Of a stretch of 64,000 nt of DNA, positions 11,261-21,806 are shown in pieces (position 1 is the first letter of the stretch; the number at the start of each line of letters is the position of its first letter). The translations under genes and the position numbers were made by a program. Under the pieces are notes generated by a model. That model had not been told where the DNA came from and made no database searches. It saw only the letters and a program-made list of their open reading frames with translations. The stretch covers positions 186,001 to 250,000 of the forward strand of contig CAVNUY010000011.1 in the NCBI GenBank assembly GCA_963691655.1. The letters are read 5' to 3'. Source of the DNA: Toxonevra muliebris (taxonomy: Eukaryota; Arthropoda; Insecta; Diptera; Pallopteridae).

Positions 11261-11879
11261 AGCCGATGCGAGCGATGCGAAATTTGTGTGTCGTATACGA
11301 AAAAGTCATGTTGTACGAGAATCCTCATTAGACACTATGATATTTGTCGTACTGGAAATTGTATACGTTGTATACGAAATTGGTGATGGCTTTGAAAACC
11401 ATTACAAGATTTCTTGTATTTGTATTTTTTATCTTTTTTGTTCCACAAAAACGTTCACTTTTCCGTTTTCATTTAAAAGTTCGCACACGACTAAATTGAA
11501 AAGTCAAACAAGTTTGATTTTCATCCGATGCGTACAATACGAAATAATCGCATAGTGCTGTATAGCGAGACGCTACGAACGATTAACTGAGCGAGAAGCA
11601 AAGCGAGTTATTATAGTGGCGTCTGTGTATTATTATACACACCTGGCCACCTTATCTTGAACGTAATAGATTTTAAGTTTATGCGTGTGTGTGAAAAGCT
11701 AACTTTTACTCGAAGAAAATAGTGGTGAAAAAAAATTTCATATGGTGAGAAAAATTGGTAATTTTGCTGTGCGAAATGGAGATAAAATTTTGACAGAGAA
11801 AATTTTGACATTTCCGGTTGAGGTTGTAAACAAATAAACTGTGTGGAATAAAAATATTAAATTTTTGTGTAGTACTAGT
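11261..11879. other. Unassigned sequence
   Basis: No coding frame or clear repeat. Imperfect short repeats of cgtatacgaaa/gtatacgttgtatacgaa type occur near 11290-11380. Confidence 0.4.
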
Positions 11880-12048
11880 AGATCTCTATTTGTTTTCTAA
11901 TATTTCCTTTATTTACAATTCATATTACATGAAGGTATTCGTTAAAGTTTTACAATAAATTTAAAAACAAAGATTATACGACAATGACAAAAATGCCGTC
12001 TGTCGGAATTTTCGTACTAACAATTTTTCAATATTTGTTCAACATATT

Positions 12049-12383
12049 TTAATTAAACTCTGTAATTAGTATTTTCCTATATGTTAACGCAATTTTCATG
12101 AAATTCACTAATTTCTTCCATCCCAATTCTATATTTCCATTAAGTATTTGTTTTTCTTCCTCTTCTATCAATGTCGCTTTCCCCAGTGTTTTCAACCTAA
12201 ATTCTTTAAGAATTGGACATCTACCTATGAAGTGCTGTATAGTTTCTCTATCTCTCAGATTGCACAGCGTACATATTTCCATATTATTTTAATCAAACCT
12301 GTTTCCGTTTAGCCAAATTATGTCGCATCGTGCTTTAAATTTCATTTTGCTCGAAGTTGTCTGCGATATGGTTAAGATATTTA
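12049..12383 (-). pseudogene. LINE-A ORF2 C-terminus
   Basis: The minus-strand frame contains CTLCNLRDRETIQHFIGRCP, a C-x2-C-x7-H-x4-C zinc motif. That motif is typical of the C-terminal end of many LINE ORF2 proteins. A stop at 12049 is followed by an AT-rich 3' UTR with a possible aataaa signal. The mariner at 12386-13037 separates it from the RT region. Confidence 0.7.
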
Positions 12384-12385
12384 TA

Positions 12386-13037
12386 CAGGGTGACAATCGT
12401 AAAGTGACGCACACATTTCAGCAGTTATTTTCAAAAGGACGTACTTCCATTAAGTACAATTAAGTGTTAACATTGCTGAATATATAAGCATTCATTTGAA
12501 CCCCACCTCATTCAATATAACCTCCTTTAGCCTGCACACATGCCTTCAATCGATCCGGAAATCGTAGGACTGTTCGCCGCAGAACTTCCTGATCAATTTC
12601 AGTCCAGGCTTTCTCTAATGAATTTGTCAGCGACTCCAGACTGTGGTGTTGAGATGCACAAGCCTTACTCTCTAAAATACTCCAAATAGAGTAGTCCATT
12701 GGATTCAAGTCTGGGAGTATGGTGGCCATTCTTGAGGTCTCTATCTCCAAAACCCCCAGTTTCATTATATCGAATAATAGCTCGGTCTACCGTACGACTT
12801 GACAAATTTAAAGCCTTTGCAATTTGACGGCTACTATAATTTGCCAAATGAAATTTCATAATTTCACGACGAATATTTTCCTTGTCCATTTTTATGGAAA
12901 TTTTAAAATGTAATAACAAAAATTCAAATGAAAGCAAAGCCAATGATGAATGAATTTGCTTTTAAATTAAAGTAACGGTAAATGGCAAAGCTTGCTGCAG
13001 AGTATTAAACTTGCGTCACTTTACAATTGTCACCCTG
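12386..13037 (-). mobile_element. Internally deleted DD37D mariner, both ends intact
   Basis: A 652-bp element is flanked by TA (12384-12385 and 13038-13039). Its terminal inverted repeats start cagggtgacaat(c/t)g and agree at 25 of 26 positions. Minus-strand remnants show an N-terminal helix-turn-helix (MDKENIRREIMKFHLANYSS..., 12943 downward, with SSRQIAKALNLSSRTV). This is joined near 12750-12735 to the transposase C-terminus containing DLNPMDYSIW and onward. The catalytic core, including the first two aspartates, is deleted. It resembles a MITE in the making that could only move with help from a full-length relative such as the parent of the 7.3-8.0 kb copy. Confidence 0.92.
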
Positions 13038-13039
13038 TA

Positions 13040-14851
13040 AATTCTGCTGTTACTTTGCATTGCTCTTCTTAGCCTTTTCTGGTGTTCATTTATCTTAAGT
13101 TTTTCCAGCAAGGATCCGTTTTGACAGTTCCAATTGCTTTCTGTAGCTCCCATTTCCCATTTCCACTTTATATTTTTAGTAGTATCGATATCATTTAATA
13201 TATTTTCCAAAATAAGTTTTTGCTTAATATCAATTTAGTAAGTTTATACGGTTATCTTTCCTTATTTTCGTTATGTACCTTAAGTGTAGCTCAAGTGTAT
13301 ATAAGTGGCGACTCCTGTTTCAAGCATTAAGGCATATGTAGGCGTGGATTCCAGCAGTTTTAAAACCCTTTTTAAAAAATAACGTTGCATTTTATTGACC
13401 TCTTCGAATAGCTCAAAGCCCCACACCTGTGCTGCATACGTTTGAATTCCTCTACATACTGCTAAAAATAATTTCCACTTCATTCTCAGTGATATGTCTC
13501 TTTTTGCCAGAAAGTTTTGCCATGTCGCATTAATCGCATTTCTTGTTTGCACATTTCTTTTCTCTATATTTTTCAAGAAATTCATTTTTGGTGTCAATGT
13601 TACTCCAAGATAGCAATATTCGGACACTATTTTAATTTACTCTCCTTTAAACAACCATTTTTCTTGCCTTGATAGGCGACCACTCTTTCTGAATATTAAC
13701 ATTTGTGATTTACTCATATTTACCTCCAGATTCTATGGTTACAATAGCTCTCTAATCTAGTTATCATTCGTTGCATAGTTTCAATATCATCAGCTAATAT
13801 AACCATATCATCTGCATATAGCAGAATCCGTATGTTTAAATTCTCAATATTTAAACCACCTTGCAAATATTTATGCAAATCATTTATATAGAGCGCGAAA
13901 GCAAACGGAGACAGTAGTCATCCTTGTTTAACACCTGATAAAGTTTCAAAATAATCCGACATCTCCTCTCCAGTCCATACAGCTGATTTTGTATTGCTAT
14001 ATATGTTTTCTACAAGCCTTATAAATTTACTGGATACTCCCATATTGTGAAGTTTGAAAATAAGTAATTGTATTGTAAATCTTGTTGTATACATCTGCTT
14101 TTGTTATAAACTCGTATTGCACCCTGTCTTCTCCTGCTGCCTTTCCTATCCTCAAATTTTTCAATATAGTACTTATTTCTTCTCGTGTAATCAGTTCATC
14201 TAACTTTTCATCTTCATTCCATGAGGGCACATATTGTATGTCTCCCGGAGTGTTTAGCGGATTTAATAATGGTTTGTAATATGCTTTAAATTCTGGCGCA
14301 GTAATTTGTAGTCCCACGTTATAGCTTTGGTTTCGTATCTCGTTTGCAATTTTCCACCATTCCTTATTATCGTTTATTGTATTTATTTTATACTCTAAAT
14401 GCTGATAATACCTTGTCTTTTTTTTATTGCAGATTTTTTTGTTCTGATATTATCTCGCAGGTACCTCAGGTACCTCTTCGACCGCTCTCGATTTTCTCTA
14501 TAAGTTTTTAATCACTGTTTTTATTTGCCTATTGCAAGTTAAATCATACCATTTATTTTTTGGGGTGAATATTCTGTTGCGTTTGTGGGTTTTCCAACTG
14601 TAATTTTTATTATTTCACTCAGATCGCTCAATTCCATATCGTCTTTATTTTTTATATTTAACAAGTTTATAATTAGGTTGTTTTGAAACTTGGTTTTGTC
14701 GGAATCCTTCCAGACTAGTTTTGGCAATAACTTAAATTTCATAGCACTAGTTTGAGTAATTTCCAATTTCAGTGATACTTTCATTGGTAGGTGATCCTAC
14801 CATATCTCTTCCTCTACAGTGAAATCCCCTACATATTGCAATAAGTCATTC
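13040..14851 (-). pseudogene. LINE-A ORF2 reverse transcriptase region
   Basis: Several minus-strand frames together spell an RT domain. The upstream segment around 14800-14540 is a linker. At 14317-14027 the frame includes LITREEISTILKNLRIGKAAG, the start of RT. Around 13925-13790 the core is readable in shifted frames (GCLLSPFAFALYINDL, then LLYADDMVILADD), giving an intact YADD box. At 13627-13280 the thumb/connection region starts with YLGVTLTPKMNF. Frameshifts and stops occur between each block, so this is a pseudogene. RT would normally copy the element RNA at the nicked target. Confidence 0.85.
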
Positions 14852-15214
14852 GATACAGCCAGTGTTGCCAGAAACTTCACTTCAAAAATCGTCAAAATTG
14901 TAAGAAAAAATCGACATTTTCTCAAAAAAATCGTCATGAGAGAAAAACTCAAATTTGTTTACTTTAAATATGTTTGCATTCGTAATGAATTGACTTTTTT
15001 TGAAATTAGTTTTCCTGGCTAAAGAAAACTCAATTCTTTCAATGCAGCAATATTAAAATTAAAATCTGAAATCAAAGTTATTAACACCAAGAATTAAATA
15101 CTCTGGTGTTAAAATATTTATGCATGAAAAGCATAATCAAAATTGTGTTACTGGAAATCAAGTTCAATACAGATATACCTAGTCTTTCCTTTAAGAGGCG
15201 TTCTAGTTCCTGAA

Positions 15215-15530
15215 GAGAAAAGCTGGCAGTAGTAGTATCTTGAGGACAACGATACTACGGAGCATTATCTTTGTAGTTGTTTGGCGTTCGCGAGAATCAG
15301 ATTAGGGCCGTTGGGTAGTGATGTCTTAAGTATGAATTATGTCCACACTCTTCTTCTTCCTGAGCTTCTAAGATTAATCAATGAAACAAAAAAGTTCGAG
15401 GCTGAGAGACCCAAGACCTTTCTTCTTCCCATTTATACCCTCACATGTCTTTCCTGTCTTTCTACTCTCTTCTCTGGCTCTATCTTGGATATAGTACAAT
15501 GGCCTTTGAGATTGAGTGCTTTTGTTTAGT
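15215..15530 (+). pseudogene. LINE ORF2 C-terminal fragment inside the hAT element
   Basis: The + strand sequence from about 15235 (gaggacaacgatactacgg) to 15425 matches the minus-strand LINE remnant at 59640-59830. The frame reads AFARIRLGPLGSDVLSMNY and continues to LPELLRLINETKKF, which is the region after the RNase H domain and zinc motif of LOA-type LINEs. It lies wholly inside the hAT element, so it was either captured or was an older insertion now carried along. Confidence 0.65.
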
Positions 15531-15769
15531 CCAGCCCACCTTCAACTCCAAACTTTGAGCCCTGACTTGTCATTAAATGGTAATGCAAGAGCAGATTGAG
15601 ATTGATTGTTTTAGGGCGTACTTCTCACAGTGTCGAGGATGAAGAAAATGGGTAAAAAATATTTTGGGTATGGTCGGTGTAGAAATCTTCTTTTCACTAT
15701 TGAAAATTGCTGGAGTAAAATGGCGCCATTTTGAATATAAAAGTTTTTTAAAACTTACTTTTGTCACAT

Positions 15770-16087
15770 GACGACCTCGATAGCCTATTGGATAGTGCAC
15801 TAGACTTTCATCTGGGAGGTTCGGGTTCGATTCCCGTCTTCGTCTGGTGGTTAATTTTCATAACTTTCTTATATTCACTATCAATATGAAGTGTATGAGA
15901 ATTATAAGATAGTGTACAAGTACACACATTGGTTGGTAATGGCAAAACCACCAAGCCGATAAAAAATTGCTACACCGCTGTTCGGAATCGGCGTTAAACT
16001 GTAGGTCCAACTATGTGGTATCACAATGGGCCGTTCAGGCCTAAGTGTGTCTCTCGACAGCCACTCCAACCTAACCTAACCTAACCT
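15770..16087 (+). mobile_element. tRNA-derived SINE, copy 2
   Basis: A 318-bp insertion flanked by tacttttgtcacat at 15756-15769 and again at 16087-16100 (the first base or two are shared with the tail). It begins gacgacctcgatagcc and has the A box (tagcctattgg) and the B box (ggttcgattcc). It is nearly identical to copy 1 over the whole body and ends with four aacct/ccta-type pentamers. The tRNA-like head is 15770-15846. Being inside the hAT element at 14860-16447, it is younger than it. Confidence 0.92.
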
Positions 16088-16455
16088 ACTTTTGTCACAT
16101 CATACTATCACTTCACTATCATCATATTGAGTTCAAAAAAATCAGAATCAACTTTTTTTTTTATAATATAGTTCTTATTTCAACAACTTTCTATGTAGTT
16201 TTTTAGTAGCGTAGATTTATTATTGAGAAGAGTTTTGTGGTTAAAGTTTTTTTTTGGTGTTTGGAAACTTTTTTTTTGTGATAAATATACTATATGTATA
16301 AAAAAACAGAAGAGATTTTAAAACAAAAAAGTTTTTTGGAGTTGTTTTTAATCTAAAAAATCGTAATTTTTCAACAAAAATCGTCAAATCGTCATTGGGT
16401 CAAAAAATCGTCAAAATGACGATAAAATCGTCGTTCTGGCAACATTGGATACAGC

Positions 16456-17070
16456 ACATAAGTCATTTACAGACTCACCCATGCTACCTATGAATGTTAA
16501 ACATCCTTCTTCATCTCCTTTTGTTCGTCCATTTAGCACTATCAGATTATAATCAAAACAAAATTCAAGAAACGCTAGTTCTTTAGTATTGGTTACAGTG
16601 TCTTTGGAATATCTATCTTCATAACCTGAGTGGAAATTTGCCATATATATTTCTTGTATATCTTGCTTTAATGGACCAATTCTCACATTCATGTCACCAA
16701 TAACTATTGGATTGGTGGGATCTTTCTCATTAAAATATCGTTTTACTGTGTTGAATTCGTTTACCCAATCCGCTCCTCTGACGTATAAAGGTATCACTGT
16801 AACTGCTGTTTCGCTAATGTTTATTTGGATCGAGTCTATGCCATCCATGCTTTTGAATTCGTGCCTAATGCCAATATCAATTAAACTTTTTTATTCTATA
16901 CATGCATCCGCCTATTGCTCTTCCATAACGACTGCTTCTTGTGGCAGGTTTCCAATACGTTTCGAACCCTTGAAAATATGTCTTAGCTTGTTCTATTTTT
17001 TCATTGATTACGTGTGTTTCACTTAGTATAAACATTTCGTAAGATCTAATGAATTTAAAAAAAGAGTGAT
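16456..17070 (-). pseudogene. LINE-A ORF2 endonuclease region
   Basis: Minus-strand frames encode an apurinic/apyrimidinic-type endonuclease. FILSETHVINEKIEQ supplies the conserved Glu, and a second frame has VIGDMNVRIG, the position of the GDxN motif. SVNDLCAVSN probably corresponds to the SDH-like region in degenerate form. The beginning of the domain (MKIAYNINGLGNKYLYHSF) is found 7 kb away at 24004-23959, on the other side of the LOA insertion. A frameshift near 16860 splits the two blocks. Confidence 0.82.
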
Positions 17071-18366
17071 TATTATTATTGGGGTAGCGCACTGCGACCT
17101 TTAAGATCTATTGTGCTCCTTCAAGGACTCATAGTATTTCCATAAGTCCAGCCTCCAGTAGAAATTTTAGTGTGGATCCTACTTCTATGGAGTTGAGATT
17201 ATCATTTGGTATTTGGTGGTTACCCAGGGGCCTAAAAGATTATCAAGACCCCTCTGAAGAAGTGCGGGAAAAATGCCATCAATTCCAGGCGATTTCAGTG
17301 GTTTAAAGGTACTAACCGCCCACCTTAGTCTTGGCTCTGAGCATATTTCCTTTGCTATCTTCCAATTATTTCTACTGATCCTACCCAATCGTTCTATATG
17401 TTCCGGCCGTGTAGCTGCGAGGGAACCTGGGAAGTAATTATTTAGCAGAAGTTGGGTCTTCTCCTCCTCACTTTCAGTAAAACTTCCATCGTGCTTTTTC
17501 AGGTTGGCAGAAGATATGCTGCTACCACTGGCCAGTACTTTGTAAAATTTTGATGCCTCGGTAGTGAGTTCTATATTTTCACAGAAATTTCTATACGTCC
17601 TTGGCGGAATTTATTCTGCTCACTGGACAACTGCCCTCGTACGCATCAATAATTGTCTTATTGAAGTTTTCTACCATTGTTTCTAAATCTATTTCATTCC
17701 TGATATTATTGCCCAACTCTTGATGAGTTGTGTTTAGACTCAGGTTTTCTAGATACTGATCCCAATTTGTTTTCTTGCGGTTCCTCAAGATTCTATTTAT
17801 TGGTGGAGTACCTTCCATGTCAAATCTTATAAATCTGTGATCTGACATAGAAGGTTCATCAGAAACACCTAATTCTTGACCAGTCCGCTCATCAGAGTAT
17901 TTCCTACAGTTATGTCTAGGACCTCTTTGCGCGCACTGGTAACAAATGTTGGTATATTACCCACATTAAAAATTTCTAATTTATTGCTAAGGATAAATTC
18001 AAGAATGTACTCACCTCTTCGGTTGGTATTTGTGCTCCCCCAAACCTCATTGTGTGCGTTTGCATCGCATCCAAGTAGTAGTGGTAGCTTCTTCCTGTCA
18101 CAGTATCGGACCAGTTTAGCGACAAGCTCGGGTGGTGCAAGCGCGTCATCTCCTGGAAAATATCCTGCAGCTACCACTACGTCGCGCGTTGTCTCATTGG
18201 TGTTTATCAGGATCTTCACCGCTACAAGGTCTCTAGATAGAAACTCTGAAAGACATAAATAATTCAAACCAGTGGTTAATAATATACAAGCTTTCGAATT
18301 TTCACACCTAACATCCCAGATTACCTGTGTATGTTTTACAGCCAAACCTTTAATTTGACCCCTGAG

Positions 18367-18855
18367 GCGGCCAAAGTCTCAGCGAAAACTCACTCTATCA
18401 CGATCCAGTTGAGAGATCTCGATGAGATTACGACCCCAGGAGAGATTTGTGACGCAATACATGACCAATGTGGTATCCAGCGTCCGAACGTAGGATCGAT
18501 CCGCGGCATAAGAATGGGGCAGCAAGGTACGCAAACAGCTTATATCAGTCTGCCAGTGGTGGACGCCACAAAGGTTTTAAAAATGCAGCGTATACGAATA
18601 GGTTGGGTATCTTGCCGAATACGTGATTGTGTCTCGCCGACACAATGTTACAAGTGTTGGGGCTATAATCATGTGGCGCATAACTGTAAAGAGGAAGTTG
18701 ACCGCCGAAACCAGTGTAGGAAATGCGGTCAAGAAGGTCATCACGCAGCAAATTGTAAAAATGCACTCAAATGCGTTCTATGCGAAGGTAACCATGCAGC
18801 TGGCAGTTCCACCTGTCCCGAACACCAAAAGGCGGTAAAGAAAGTGGGACGATGA
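18367..18855 (+). CDS. R1-clade ORF1 (gag-like), 5'-truncated
   Basis: Only the C-terminal 162 codons of ORF1 remain, starting AAKVSAKTHSITIQL. The segment ITIQLRDLDEITTPGEICDA is the RRM-like region of R1 ORF1. Three CCHC knuckles follow: CYKCWGYNHVAHNC, CRKCGQEGHHAANC and CVLCEGNHAAGSSTC. ORF1 proteins bind element RNA in the RNP. An ATG upstream at 18331 belongs to antisense LOA sequence and is not the natural start. The stop (18853-18855) overlaps the ORF2 start as ATGA, the usual R1 arrangement for coupled translation. Confidence 0.9.
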   Translation, partial: AAKVSAKTHSITIQLRDLDEITTPGEICDAIHDQCGIQRPNVGSIRGIRMGQQGTQTAYISLPVVDATKVLKMQRIRIGWVSCRIRDCVSPTQCYKCWGYNHVAHNCKEEVDRRNQCRKCGQEGHHAANCKNALKCVLCEGNHAAGSSTCPEHQKAVKKVGR

Positions 18856-21806
18856 AAGTCGTTCAGCTTAATCTAAACCACTGTATCGCAGCACAAGATC
18901 TCTTGCAGCAAACGATTATCGAGCAACACTTTGATCTTGCTCTTATATGCGAACAACATCATAATAGTAGTAGCTGTGATTGGAAAACGGACGCATCCAG
19001 CAAAACTGCAATATGGACCACAACTGGCAAAGCATACCAGAGTAGTGCAGTAATTGCACATACGGGCTTTACATGGGTTAAGGTGGAAGGTGTGTATTTT
19101 TTCTCCTGCTACGCTCCTCCAAGTTGGGAGTTGGGCCAATTCGAGCAAATGGTCATGGAAATGGTCTCTGAGGCTAGAATGAGATACCCAACAATCATAT
19201 CCGGTGATTTTAATGCCTGGTCAACAGCATGGGGCAGCAGAAACACAAACCCTAGGGGTAGAGTTCTCATGGAGTGTATGGCTACACTGGACGTTGTACT
19301 CCTAAACGACGGGCAGCACACATTCGAGGCTGGCGATAGGCGGTCCGCCATAGACCTGACATTCGCACACAGCACTATCGCGCATCACATCAATTGGAGT
19401 GTTGCCAACTTCTATACGCACAGTGATCACCGAGCCATCGTCATTGAACTTAAAACAGCAAAGCGGCATCCTATAACCATGGCACAGACAAGGGGTTGGA
19501 AGCATCGACTTTTTGATGAAGACATTTTTCTGCAAGTGTGGGGGGAGGGCGACATGACTGACAACGAAACCTCTATTACGGCAGAAGAAATTACTAGGCG
19601 TCTTCGTAAGGCGTGCGATGCTGCTATGCCCAGAAGAACTCAAAGGCCAAATAGAAAGTCAGTATATTGGTGGAATGAAGAAATTGCCGAGTGCAGGAGG
19701 TGCTGCAATCGAGCGCGCAGGAGAATGCAACGTGCGCGAAACCGCCCAATCTTGGATGAGCTGCACACTGAGTATAAGATGGCCCGTAGTCGGCTAAAAA
19801 ATGTGATCCGAGCAAGTAAGGATGATTGCTTCAAAAACCTGCGGGAAAATGCCGACATCGATCCATGGGGCAAAGCATACAAGGTTGTCATGAGCAGGGT
19901 TAGGGGTCCCAGACCAGTACAACCATCAGATCCGGTACTCCTGGGAAATGTGATTACCACACTGTTCCCACCATCTGGAGAGAGTCCAGATTACCAGCCC
20001 ACGGAAATAGGCAAAGTACCAGCCGTAACCATAGAAGAAGTTCATCAAACACTGAAAAAAATGGGAGACAACAAAACACCAGGGTTAGATGGTATACCCA
20101 ATATTGCTCTTAAAGCAGCAATCCGAGCGGAACCAATAACTTTCGCAAAACTATTTACAACGTGCCTCAAAAAGGGCGCATTTCCTGCAGTATGGAAACG
20201 TCAAAGGCTTGTCCTGTTACTCAAACCAGGCAAGCAACCAGACCATCCTTCTGCGTACCGACCACTATGCATGCTCGATTCCCTGGGAAAGATGCTTGAG
20301 CGGATAATCGTCAACCGTTTACAAGAAACTCTTGAAAGTAATGAGGGCCTATCTGTTGCGCAATTCGGGTTCCGGCGAGGAAAATCGACTGTCGACGCTG
20401 TGAAAACGGTTATGGATATAGCGCGCGATGCAACAAGTGGAATAAGATGGAGGTGGGGCGACAAGAAGTACTGCGCGGTAGTAACCCTTGACGTCAAGAA
20501 CGCCTTCAACACAGCAAGCTGGCCGAGGATTATAGATGCACTCACAAATATGCATACACCTACATACTTAGTGAAAATCATTGCAAATTACTTTAAACAC
20601 AGAGTGCTGCTGTACGACACAGATGACGGTGTGAGGCAGTACAGTGTATCTCGAGGCGTTCCACAGGGTTCGGTGCTAGGACCTACATTATGGAATTCAA
20701 TGTATGACGGAGTACTGAGGGTTAGCCTTCCTGCAGGCACCAAGCTGGTGGGCTATGCGGACGACATTGCACTGGTAGTAGTCGCAAAAACAACCGACAA
20801 AATCCAGGAGCTATGTAATGAAGCAACATCTGAGGTCATGAGGTGGCTGAACAGCGCAGATCTGCAGCTAGCAGCCGAAAAAACAGAAGCTGTCCTTTTG
20901 AGCACTCGAAAAGTGCGTGAGGTCTTCACGTTCAAAGTTGGTGACCATGAAATTATCTCCCAGCCGCATATCAGATACCTTGGAGTACGTATCGACACTC
21001 GAATGTCCTTTAAGGATCATCTGACTGCTGTGAATGATAAAGCTGCAAAAGTAAATGGAGCCCTATCACGTATTATGGCGAATATAGGTGGACCACGCGC
21101 AAGTAAACGGAAGTTGCTGGCAGCAGTGACAGCTTCCATCGTTCTCTACGCTGCTCCGATTTGGGTTGACGCAACGTATAAGGCCACATACATGTCGGGC
21201 ATCCGGGCGACATATCGTCTGAGTGCACTTCGAGTGGCCAGCGGCTTTCGTACAGTGTCTGATGACGCGATATTGGTTATTGCGGGTATGCTACCAATAG
21301 ATTTATTGGCGCGCGAACTCCAGCGCATGTACACAATGGGTCCAGGAGCATCGAAAATAGATGAGAGAAGACGCAGTATGCATGAATGGCAGCAAAAGTG
21401 GGAAAGATCTGAGAAGGGGAGATGGACGTTTTCCTTGATTCCTTTTCTCGATAGATGGGTAGACCGCAAGCATGGAGAAGTCGACTTCTATCTGACGCAG
21501 CTACTGAGTGGGCATGGATGTTTTAAGCAATATCTCCATCGCTTTAAACACGAGGACGATCCGTTTTGCCCTAACTGCCCCTACGAAATTGAAGACGCTC
21601 GACATGTCATTTTACACTGTCCCCGCTTCACTAAGGAGAGAGCTGAAATCACTGAAGCATTCGGCGAAGCCCCAACAACAACGAACATGGTGCCCCATAT
21701 GTGCGATACACCTCAGAAGTGGCAATCTGTTCAAGCAGCAGCAGCCAAAGTGATGAAAACGCTTCGATTAATTGAGCGTAACAGATATATGCAGCGTGGA
21801 CGGTAA
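18852..21806 (+). CDS. R1-clade ORF2: endonuclease-reverse transcriptase
   Basis: An intact 984-residue protein. Residues 1-200 form the AP-type endonuclease, with LNLNH at the start, catalytic Glu in ALICEQHH, SGDFNAWSTAWGS and SDHRAIV. The reverse transcriptase spans about 400-680. Its motifs are LLLKPGKQPDHPSAYRPL, QFGFRRGKSTVDAV, VVTLDVKNAFN (first catalytic Asp), GVPQGSVLGPTLW and GYADDIALV (near residue 634). A C-terminal zinc motif CPNCPYEIEDARHVILHC lies at about 913-930. All catalytic positions are present and there are no stops, so the enzyme may be functional. It nicks target DNA and primes reverse transcription there. The ATG at 18852 overlaps the ORF1 stop by four bases. Clade assignment rests on the ORF arrangement and these motifs. 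Confidence 0.95.
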   Translation: MKVVQLNLNHCIAAQDLLQQTIIEQHFDLALICEQHHNSSSCDWKTDASSKTAIWTTTGKAYQSSAVIAHTGFTWVKVEGVYFFSCYAPPSWELGQFEQMVMEMVSEARMRYPTIISGDFNAWSTAWGSRNTNPRGRVLMECMATLDVVLLNDGQHTFEAGDRRSAIDLTFAHSTIAHHINWSVANFYTHSDHRAIVIELKTAKRHPITMAQTRGWKHRLFDEDIFLQVWGEGDMTDNETSITAEEITRRLRKACDAAMPRRTQRPNRKSVYWWNEEIAECRRCCNRARRRMQRARNRPILDELHTEYKMARSRLKNVIRASKDDCFKNLRENADIDPWGKAYKVVMSRVRGPRPVQPSDPVLLGNVITTLFPPSGESPDYQPTEIGKVPAVTIEEVHQTLKKMGDNKTPGLDGIPNIALKAAIRAEPITFAKLFTTCLKKGAFPAVWKRQRLVLLLKPGKQPDHPSAYRPLCMLDSLGKMLERIIVNRLQETLESNEGLSVAQFGFRRGKSTVDAVKTVMDIARDATSGIRWRWGDKKYCAVVTLDVKNAFNTASWPRIIDALTNMHTPTYLVKIIANYFKHRVLLYDTDDGVRQYSVSRGVPQGSVLGPTLWNSMYDGVLRVSLPAGTKLVGYADDIALVVVAKTTDKIQELCNEATSEVMRWLNSADLQLAAEKTEAVLLSTRKVREVFTFKVGDHEIISQPHIRYLGVRIDTRMSFKDHLTAVNDKAAKVNGALSRIMANIGGPRASKRKLLAAVTASIVLYAAPIWVDATYKATYMSGIRATYRLSALRVASGFRTVSDDAILVIAGMLPIDLLARELQRMYTMGPGASKIDERRRSMHEWQQKWERSEKGRWTFSLIPFLDRWVDRKHGEVDFYLTQLLSGHGCFKQYLHRFKHEDDPFCPNCPYEIEDARHVILHCPRFTKERAEITEAFGEAPTTTNMVPHMCDTPQKWQSVQAAAAKVMKTLRLIERNRYMQRGR

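Larger units (their letters stand above)
14860..16447. mobile_element. Non-autonomous hAT-type element (family 3)
   Basis: A 1588-bp insertion sits within LINE-A, flanked by the perfect 8-bp duplication gatacagc (14852-14859 and 16448-16455). The ends are inverted repeats cagtgttgccagaa and caatgttgccagaa, matching the CAGNG-type hAT terminus. Several aatcgtca motifs cluster just inside both ends and may be transposase sites. No transposase is present. It carries an inserted SINE (15770-16087) and a piece of LINE 3' coding sequence (about 15215-15530). Confidence 0.9.

Noticed and set aside
18331..18366. Start of R1 ORF1 at the ATG 18331
   Set aside because: These codons are antisense LOA-like sequence left of the target duplication; the R1 element begins at 18367.
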